From Putridiphycobacter sp045107045 (GTDB lineage Bacteria; Bacteroidota; Bacteroidia; Flavobacteriales_D; Crocinitomicaceae): DNA of 47,747 nt. The stretch is taken from the NCBI GenBank assembly GCA_045107045.1, contig JBGCFR010000034.1, forward strand, positions 1 through 47,747. Reading direction: 5' to 3'. The translations under genes and the position numbers were made by a program. The first letter of the stretch is position 1; each line of letters opens with the position of its first letter. Below the pieces are notes generated by a model that had not been told where the DNA came from, did no database searches, and saw only the letters and a program-made list of their open reading frames with translations. Below are positions 42,039 to 47,747 of the stretch, piece after piece.

Positions 42039-43169
42039 ATGCAATTTACGATTACTCTAATACTAATCACCTTATTTTTTAGTTCACTAGCCCAAAATGA
42101 CACAACTCTATCTAAATTAACCTTTCAGGGAGACTTCCGTTTTAGGTTTGAACAGGATTGGAATTCGAAAAAATCAGACGGAACTTTTCGAGATGACAGA
42201 ACTCGATTTCGTTACCGTTTAAGGGTGGGAGCAGTATACACTAATAGTTGGTATGAGGTAGGTTTAAGACTAAGAACAGGGCAACTAAATAAACAACAAG
42301 ACCCTCAACTAACGCTTGGTAATGGTTTTAAGGAGTTTGGAACTTTGCCCATTGGACTAGAGAAAGCATACTTTCAAGGCAAAGGCAAATCAGCTGGTTT
42401 TTGGATGGGAAAAAATACATTCCCATTCGAAAAAAGCAATGAGTTATTTTGGAGTGATAATGTATTTCCAGAGGGAATATCTGTTTGGAAGTCTTTTCTA
42501 TTTGAATCTAATTTTATCGACTCACTGAATATTAAAGCTGGACATTTTATTATGTCAACCATGGGTAGGGCATTAGATAAAGATGCCTACTTTCAAGGAG
42601 GGCAAGTTTACCTTAAATTTTTAGATAATCGTGTTGAATTATTTCCTGCAATTTATCTGTTCAAAAATATTCCAAATATACCTGACGTATCAGAGACCTA
42701 TTTACTTGATTATTCTATTTTTCATACAGGCCTTAGGGCAGAGATTTCCAAAAAAAGGAACATTGTATTTGAACTAGATTATTATAATAATTTGCAAGAC
42801 TATGATTTAAACGACTCGATCTCTAATAGCTTTAAAAACCAAACATCTAGTTTGGTAATCGCACTCGGGTATGGTACTTTAAAACAAAAAGGAGATTGGA
42901 TTATCAAAGCAAGTTATGCTTATTTAGAGCGTTATTCAGCTGTTGATTTCATGGCACAAAACGACTGGGCTAGATGGGATTATTCTCAATTTAATTCTCC
43001 AGACGGTAGGTTGACCAACTTCAATGGTGTTGAAATAGTTGGAGGAATTAAACTTAATCAAAAAATAAATTTAAAAGCCAAATACTATTTTGTTGAACAA
43101 CTGCTTCCTTTTGGAACGACCAAAGAAACAGGAAACAGATTTAGATTTGATATAGATATTAAATTCTGA
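42039..43169 (+). CDS. Porin-like outer-membrane protein
   Basis: The 376-aa protein has a signal peptide (about 1-18, ending FSSLAQ) and then about sixteen amphipathic strands with short turns, ending NRFRFDIDIKF. The layout (LTFQGDFRFRFEQDW start, RDDRTRFRYRLRVGAVY, AYLERYSAVDFMAQNDW) matches Bacteroidota putative porins related to the alginate-export/OprE-like fold. The substrate cannot be inferred. It lies 68 bp after the ankyrin gene, on the same strand, and ends ahead of a bidirectional terminator. Confidence 0.8.
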   Translation: MQFTITLILITLFFSSLAQNDTTLSKLTFQGDFRFRFEQDWNSKKSDGTFRDDRTRFRYRLRVGAVYTNSWYEVGLRLRTGQLNKQQDPQLTLGNGFKEFGTLPIGLEKAYFQGKGKSAGFWMGKNTFPFEKSNELFWSDNVFPEGISVWKSFLFESNFIDSLNIKAGHFIMSTMGRALDKDAYFQGGQVYLKFLDNRVELFPAIYLFKNIPNIPDVSETYLLDYSIFHTGLRAEISKKRNIVFELDYYNNLQDYDLNDSISNSFKNQTSSLVIALGYGTLKQKGDWIIKASYAYLERYSAVDFMAQNDWARWDYSQFNSPDGRLTNFNGVEIVGGIKLNQKINLKAKYYFVEQLLPFGTTKETGNRFRFDIDIKF

Positions 43170-43326
43170 TACCTTATCTTGATCAAGAAACAATCATCCT
43201 TACTCCTTTATCTTAATATCTAACTAAATACTAAAATCCATAGTTATTAATGTGTAAAATACTTTCAATTTAGTTTCTGTATCAAATAATGCTCATATCT
43301 ATGTCCATGATTAAGGAATCATTGTC

Positions 43327-43362
43327 CAAAAAATAAGGAGTCAGTTTCCTGACTCCTTATTT
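43327..43362. terminator. Bidirectional terminator between convergent genes
   Basis: A perfect 14-bp dyad AAATAAGGAGTCAG (43331-43344) and its complement (43349-43362) with loop TTTC has A-rich and T-rich flanks on either side. It lies between the porin gene (plus) and the lipoprotein gene (minus) and can serve both. The rest of the 223-bp gap holds no other feature I can identify. Confidence 0.85.
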
Positions 43363-43392
43363 ATACAAACGAGATATTACTTTCACACTTCA

Positions 43393-43899
43393 CTATTGTA
43401 AATGTAAAATAGTATAAACCGTCAACATTTGTTTTTTATCATCTAATTCCATTGATGTAAGCATAATAGTATACAAGTTTCCATTTGGCGCAGAATATTG
43501 CCAATCGGTCTTTAAGTTTTGTGACGTGATTAGATTAAAATCTTGAATAAATTTTTGGTGTAGTTTTTTAAGTTCTAAAATATTTCCACCTGAAGCGGTT
43601 ATAGAGAATTCCATTTCCTGAACAGTATTACGGTCATCTAAATTAAAGCTAGCGTACATCATATCGTTGCCCATATCCCAATCTTTTCTTAATTGATAAA
43701 TTTGATCCTCTTCTCGAATGGCCCAACCACTTCTACAATTCTTTTTTACATCTTCCCAGCTATCTCCAATATCAACCCCAAGCATTAGCCCACGACTATA
43801 TCCAAATACTAAGCCATGAATTTCTTCACTTTCCATTTTGGTTCCACATGACACCATAACGAAAATTGACACCAATAATAGCGCTACAACATTTTTCAT
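43393..43899 (-). CDS. Small lipoprotein of unknown function
   Basis: The 168-aa protein has a lipobox ending FVMVSC (Cys18) and a single small domain. The segment LMLGVDIGDSWEDVKKNC resembles the opening of BamE/SmpA-like folds (a turn with G and S before a helix), but the similarity is weak. It starts 4 bp after the 441-aa secreted protein gene, so both share a transcript and are opposite the membrane-tethered LuxR regulator. No family is recognised. Confidence 0.65.
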   Translation of the reverse strand: MKNVVALLLVSIFVMVSCGTKMESEEIHGLVFGYSRGLMLGVDIGDSWEDVKKNCRSGWAIREEDQIYQLRKDWDMGNDMMYASFNLDDRNTVQEMEFSITASGGNILELKKLHQKFIQDFNLITSQNLKTDWQYSAPNGNLYTIMLTSMELDDKKQMLTVYTILHLQ

Positions 43900-43903
43900 C
43901 TTT

Positions 43904-45229
43904 CTATTTATTGACTTTAAAAGTGGTTAGAATAAAATCTTTGAATTTTAAGTCTTCAGCATTCATGTCTTCTTTCCCTGTTTTCGTAAACGCACCAGCA
44001 TACAATTTACCATCTATTTCGCCAAGAAAAATGATCACTTTTTGAGTTTTGCCAGCTTCTCCTTCTTTAAGTGTCATACTCTTAGAAGACGAGCTACTCT
44101 TGCATTGTTTGTAATCATATAAATCTAATTCCAGAAATTGAAAAGAAACATTTCCTAAATTCTTTTGCTGCCAATTTAAATCAGATTCAACACTATTTAC
44201 AAACTTATTATATTTATCACTCCCACCTTTAGGCTTGACAAATTGTCCGCCAATTGACTTAAAAGACCCCAATGCATTTGAGCCTGCATTAGATGATGTT
44301 TTACCAGCATCTAACATATACGGTTCGTAAATACCTTCACTTATTTTACTTGATGCTATTCTTTGACCTTCTAACTTTACACTCCGAGCCTCATTATAAC
44401 ATGAAGATTTTATTAATGTCTTTTTTACATTTAACTTAATCTCTTTTATCATATCTGCAACAGAGGCCCCTTTAGAAGCTGTCGGAGCAGGACCTCCCAT
44501 ATCAAATGTCTCTTGTTGTACTTCACCAGCTTTAATCTCATATATTGAAAATGACATTTTTGAACTATACTCTTCACCATGCGCATACATCACTTTTAAA
44601 TCTTCGGAATCTTCACTTGGATAAATCCTTGTCAATGCTTTACCTGTGTTGTATTTTTTGTAGGTAAATAGGCCATTTTCTGTAGTGAAATTAGGATTCG
44701 GAGCTCCTAAATCTAATTTAATTTCGGTAAAAGATAGTTCTTCATATTTCCATTTTGGAACATATTCCTCATTTACCCAATGATGTCCATCCTGTATTCG
44801 TCCCATTACTTTTACTGCAACTGTTTGGTATCTGAATGTTCTAGCTTTATAAGTCTTGCTGTGAAACACTTCAAAATCAACATCCTTATCTTTTCTGAAC
44901 AAAGACGTGAAATCGCTTCTTGTGCCTGATCCAGATTCAATAACATACTTCAACTTACCTCCTGAAGGAACATCCTTAGTTGGCAATAAATTGTAATAGA
45001 AATTGAGAGTATAATAATCGTAAAGTCCTTCGTCTTTGTTGTCAATTACAGCTACTATATCATTATACTTTGTGTAATTTGACGGCAAAGCGGTTGTAAA
45101 ACCAATTGTTTTCATTGTTGTATTGAGCTCATTTACTTGTTTGGAAAAATTGTTTGTGTAAAATTTTCCCTGACTAAAACCTAACGTTGATAATAAAATC
45201 CCACAGGCCATTAAAATTTCTTTTTTCAT
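43904..45229 (-). CDS. Secreted protein of unknown function in a divergent locus
   Basis: The 441-aa protein has a signal peptide (about 1-19, ending LGFSQ) and no other domain that I can name. The middle and C-terminal parts are mixed alpha/beta, with a Ser-rich linker (CKSSSSSKSMTLK near 388) and a final strand pair VIIFLGEIDGKLYAGAFTK. It heads a two-gene operon with a small lipoprotein. The start faces the TPR-LuxR gene across a 232-bp region full of dyads and repeats. Regulation by that protein is inference from position. Confidence 0.65.
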   Translation of the reverse strand: MKKEILMACGILLSTLGFSQGKFYTNNFSKQVNELNTTMKTIGFTTALPSNYTKYNDIVAVIDNKDEGLYDYYTLNFYYNLLPTKDVPSGGKLKYVIESGSGTRSDFTSLFRKDKDVDFEVFHSKTYKARTFRYQTVAVKVMGRIQDGHHWVNEEYVPKWKYEELSFTEIKLDLGAPNPNFTTENGLFTYKKYNTGKALTRIYPSEDSEDLKVMYAHGEEYSSKMSFSIYEIKAGEVQQETFDMGGPAPTASKGASVADMIKEIKLNVKKTLIKSSCYNEARSVKLEGQRIASSKISEGIYEPYMLDAGKTSSNAGSNALGSFKSIGGQFVKPKGGSDKYNKFVNSVESDLNWQQKNLGNVSFQFLELDLYDYKQCKSSSSSKSMTLKEGEAGKTQKVIIFLGEIDGKLYAGAFTKTGKEDMNAEDLKFKDFILTTFKVNK

Positions 45230-45290
45230 AGTATTAATTTGATTTTGGTATTACTTGAATGTAAAGGTTTATGTTCATTCAATTGTATCA

Positions 45291-45302
45291 CACAAATTTG
45301 TG
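45291..45302. promoter_or_regulatory. 12-bp palindrome in the divergent region
   Basis: CACAAATTTGTG is a perfect 12-bp palindrome located 62 bp upstream of the 441-aa gene start and 160 bp upstream of the regulator start. Looser dyad arms (TTGAATG and CATTCAA) flank the space between it and the minus-strand gene. A dimeric regulator site is plausible. Confidence 0.45.
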
Positions 45303-45318
45303 AATCCAAACGAATCTT

Positions 45319-45401
45319 TTTGTCGTTCTTTAGGATGAATTTTGTATTGTTTTATCAGTAAAACTTGGGTTTTCAGCTATATTTGTCGTTCTTTAGGATG
45401 A
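45319..45401 (+). repeat. Two 20-bp direct repeats and a -7 element ahead of the regulator gene
   Basis: TTTGTCGTTCTTTAGGATGA occurs at 45319-45338 and at 45382-45401, exactly 63 bp apart (six helical turns at 10.5 bp each). The second copy overlaps TATATTTG (45378-45385), a -7 element of the Bacteroidota type, so the repeat covers the promoter and the expected start site. Each copy ends in an ATG beginning a very short open frame (8 and 5 codons). No second -33 TTG lies at the expected distance. Confidence 0.65.
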
Positions 45402-45461
45402 CATTTCAAACTTGATTAAATTTTATTGAACGAACATTAACGACATAGAAAACCCCACTTC

Positions 45462-47069
45462 ATGATTAAATATTTAGTACTTTTTTTCTCCGTTTTAGCT
45501 TGCTTTAATTTGAATAGTCAACAAGCAAAATTAGAAGCAGACATGGATGCCGTAACTGAATTATTCTTTTCTGATTTAGACAAAGCTTTGGAGATTTCTG
45601 AAAAAAATATCCCCATTGCATTAGCCATTAATGACACCAATTTTATCACCTACTTTTTAGATCAGGCAGGAGAATTGAATAGAAAAGCTGGTAAATACGA
45701 CAGAGCGGTAGAGCAGCTTCAACAATGTTTAACATTTAAAAATAATTGGGAAGATTTAAAGGATCTTTCTTTAACACATAATAACCTTGGTAAAACATAT
45801 CTCAATAAAGGTCAATACGAATTAGCTGTTTATCATTTTTTAGAGGCTTTAAAACTAATGGAAACAGACGACAATTTAATGGGTCAAGGTTTTTACCTTA
45901 ATAACCTAGCGGCTGTTTATGACTTGCAGCATAACTATTCGAAAGCGCTAGAATACTATGAAAAATCTTTAGTAATTAAAAAAGAAATTGGAGACTCAAC
46001 TGGCATTGCTGCATCTTACACCAACTTAGGTATTACCTTCTTTAATTTAAATGATTTTGAGAAGTCTATTGACTTTAATGAAAAAGCCTTTAAAATTTAT
46101 GCTGAGTTAGGTTCGAATACGAAAGTAGCAAGAACACTAAACAATTTGGGTGACTGCTATATTGGATTAAACAATTCAACAAAAGCACTATTTTATCACC
46201 GAAAGGCCATTGCTTTGGATAGTTTAAATGAAGACGAATACCTCAGAATTTCAATTTACACCAATATTGGGCATAGTTTTTTAATAGACGACCAATTAGA
46301 CTCAGCTCGAAACTACATTACTAAAGCCGAACAAATGGCATTGGTCACGAACTCATTTAAAAATTTAAGAGATATTTATTTGCTGCAATCTCAAATAGCT
46401 GAACTTGATAAAAGCCCAGCCAATGCCTTAAATTTTATGAAACTGTACGTTTCTTACAATGATTCACTGATTAATGAAGCCAATATTTATGCAGTCACAG
46501 AAATGGAAGGGAAGTATGAGCACGAAAAACACCTCAGAACAATTTCGGACGGTGAGCTAGCCATTGCCCAGAATGAAAAGTTAATTGAGCAAGAAAAATT
46601 AAAAGTCATATACTGGATTGGATTATCTGTTTTTTTAGTGGTAGCTGCCTTAATTTTTGTAGTACTTTACTATTTGAAGCAAAAAAATGCTCAGCTATTA
46701 TCTGGGCAATTAGCACTAATTGCCGCGAGAAACAATACTTTAAATGAGCTAAATAAAACGATTAAAACAGAATTGGATCGCACGCAAATTTCATTAGAAG
46801 ATAAAGAAGCATTGTTGAACAATGTTTTTTCCTCGTCTAAAAATAAAGAACTTCCTCCCAAAATAATGGCGCTATCGAAAAGAGAAATGGAAGTACTGTC
46901 TTACCTTGCATTAGGTTGGAGTGACGATCAATTAGCGGAAAAACTGTTTGTATCTAAATCAACGATTAAAACACATTTACGAAGAGTCTATGGCAAGTTG
47001 CTGGTCAGAGGACGTGCTGAAGCGGTATCCGTGGCACATAAATACGATTTGATTGGTGAGGCAGATTAA
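45462..47069 (+). CDS. Membrane-tethered TPR protein with LuxR-type HTH
   Basis: The 535-aa protein has a signal peptide or first hydrophobic segment (1-19) and tetratricopeptide repeats (about 55-330, such as SLTHNNLGKTYLNKGQYELA and ASYTNLGITFFNLNDFEKS). A membrane helix (about 383-405, WIGLSVFLVVAALIFVVLYY), a coiled-coil and a C-terminal LuxR/FixJ-type HTH (from about 471: LSKREMEVLSYLALG, then STIKTHLRRVYGKL) follow. The TPR part should be periplasmic and the HTH cytoplasmic, an architecture known in Bacteroidota in which a sensor and DNA-binding domain sit in one membrane protein. It is divergent from the 441-aa/lipoprotein operon. Confidence 0.88.
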   Translation: MIKYLVLFFSVLACFNLNSQQAKLEADMDAVTELFFSDLDKALEISEKNIPIALAINDTNFITYFLDQAGELNRKAGKYDRAVEQLQQCLTFKNNWEDLKDLSLTHNNLGKTYLNKGQYELAVYHFLEALKLMETDDNLMGQGFYLNNLAAVYDLQHNYSKALEYYEKSLVIKKEIGDSTGIAASYTNLGITFFNLNDFEKSIDFNEKAFKIYAELGSNTKVARTLNNLGDCYIGLNNSTKALFYHRKAIALDSLNEDEYLRISIYTNIGHSFLIDDQLDSARNYITKAEQMALVTNSFKNLRDIYLLQSQIAELDKSPANALNFMKLYVSYNDSLINEANIYAVTEMEGKYEHEKHLRTISDGELAIAQNEKLIEQEKLKVIYWIGLSVFLVVAALIFVVLYYLKQKNAQLLSGQLALIAARNNTLNELNKTIKTELDRTQISLEDKEALLNNVFSSSKNKELPPKIMALSKREMEVLSYLALGWSDDQLAEKLFVSKSTIKTHLRRVYGKLLVRGRAEAVSVAHKYDLIGEAD

Positions 47070-47227
47070 ATCTGATTAGGATAGTAAAATATACAAAGAC
47101 GTATCAAATAATACAACAAATGTATATCTTGCTCTTAAAATTATAAGAATTAACACCCTATTATCATTCAAAAAAACAAGGTGGCTTCAAAATTTTTTTT
47201 GCAAAGTGAAAACTAAAAGTTTGCAAT

Positions 47228-47581
47228 ATGAAAAAAAACGTGATTTCAATTATTATAGTCGTTCTCGTTGTATTTACACTAGGTTTGTACTGCTATTTTA
47301 ATTTTGGAAATGTTGAAATATTATCATCTACAAGCCCAGATGGAGAATATAGAATAGTAATTTTTGAGCAAAAAAAATGGCTTTCCATCCCAGGCAATGG
47401 CAGCTCAAGATGTGTCAAAATTAAATTATACAAGGGGTTCTGGAGCATAGAGCAAGAATGTAATGACTGTCCTACTTTTTCATCAGAAATTATGACACCC
47501 AGATGGGATCTTGAAGCCATGCAAGTCTATTACGCACCCGCAAGGTCAGTCAATCTTGTTACTGGAAAATGTGAGGAATAA
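47228..47581 (+). CDS. Small membrane-anchored protein of unknown function
   Basis: The 117-aa protein has an N-terminal hydrophobic segment (about 5-25) as anchor or signal, then a short domain with SSTSPDGEYRIVIFEQ and cysteines at about 62, 77, 80 and 115 (EQECNDCP includes a CxxC-like pair). SPDGEYR followed by strands resembles the opening of other small Bacteroidota and Firmicutes anchored domains, but no family can be named. The 158-bp gap after the LuxR gene shows no terminator or promoter that I can support. Confidence 0.6.
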   Translation: MKKNVISIIIVVLVVFTLGLYCYFNFGNVEILSSTSPDGEYRIVIFEQKKWLSIPGNGSSRCVKIKLYKGFWSIEQECNDCPTFSSEIMTPRWDLEAMQVYYAPARSVNLVTGKCEE

Positions 47582-47620
47582 TCAGGTATTTGTTCTAGTC
47601 TCCACTATTTCCCTACTCAC

Positions 47621-47747
47621 CATTCGACTCCGCGCAGTAATCGTCTTTTAGATGAAGCTTTCTAATGTTTACCCACTAGGGCTTACTTCGGCTTCATTTC
47701 ATTTCGCTCAGCATAAACATTTCGGCAAGCTCAATGCGGCGCTTCTC
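47621..47747. repeat. Degenerate dispersed intergenic repeat remnants
   Basis: The last 130 bases are more GC-rich than their surroundings and hold copies of TTCGxCTCxGCxCAG-like units: ATTCGACTCCGCGCAG (47622-47637), ATTTCGCTCAGCATAAACA (47701-47719) and TTTCGGCAAGCTCAATGCGG (47720-47739). Such units occur in many Bacteroidota genomes between genes. I see no open frame here. The repeat probably continues beyond the window. Confidence 0.45.

Noticed and set aside
1..47747. CRISPR arrays, insertion sequences, prophage or toxin-antitoxin and restriction systems
   Set aside because: No regularly spaced repeats, transposase, phage structural gene, nuclease-methylase pair or toxin pair was found on reading both strands.

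Overview
The window comes from a low-GC Bacteroidota genome, most likely of the order Flavobacteriales. I cannot place it at family level from sequence alone. The evidence is the gene order rpsU - xerC - hpf - tRNA-Thr - tRNA-Tyr (the segment that normally precedes tuf), two proteins ending in type IX secretion (T9SS) sorting domains, a PorE-like OmpA protein, several DUF families typical of Bacteroidota, and promoters of the Bacteroidota form TTG-N18-21-TAnnTTTG.

Positions 1-30.9 kb are almost entirely read on the minus strand. From right to left they hold: a large T9SS type B adhesin-like protein; a lipoprotein fusing a degenerate GH3 domain to a serine beta-lactamase-fold hydrolase; a TPR protein (1029 aa) with a plugless outer-membrane barrel; a short secreted propeller-like protein; a PASTA - T9SS cargo - rluD operon; a PorE-like protein with its own terminator; a purM - prfA - pyrF operon; a four-helix membrane protein that appears frameshifted; a DUF2851 protein; a tightly coupled PspC - K+ channel - RmlD-like reductase operon; an AGCS symporter - HhH protein - apt - acyl-CoA dehydrogenase run; then rpsU, xerC, hpf, a chalcone-isomerase-like gene and tRNA genes.

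Positions 31-47.7 kb are mixed in strand. An envelope cluster on the plus strand (M23 peptidase, RND/MMPL exporter, polyprenyl synthetase) is followed by an orphan promoter with what looks like a decayed lipoprotein gene, GNAT and J-domain genes, two plus-strand envelope genes (barrel protein and GDSL lipase), a DUF6268 barrel, a small unknown protein, a YceI-like protein, a bestrophin, an ankyrin protein, a porin, and a divergent locus. That locus pairs an unknown secreted protein and a lipoprotein (minus) with a membrane-tethered TPR-LuxR regulator (plus), separated by a 232-bp region rich in palindromes and a 20-bp direct repeat.

The content is mostly core metabolism, translation and cell-envelope biology. 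I see no CRISPR array, insertion sequence, prophage or obvious defence island, and no gene-free stretch longer than 300 bases. The most interesting items are the degenerate GH3-hydrolase fusion, the repeat-rich divergent promoter with its membrane-tethered regulator, the palindrome inside the PASTA operon promoter, the apparent frameshift near 10134, and the orphan promoter near 35730.
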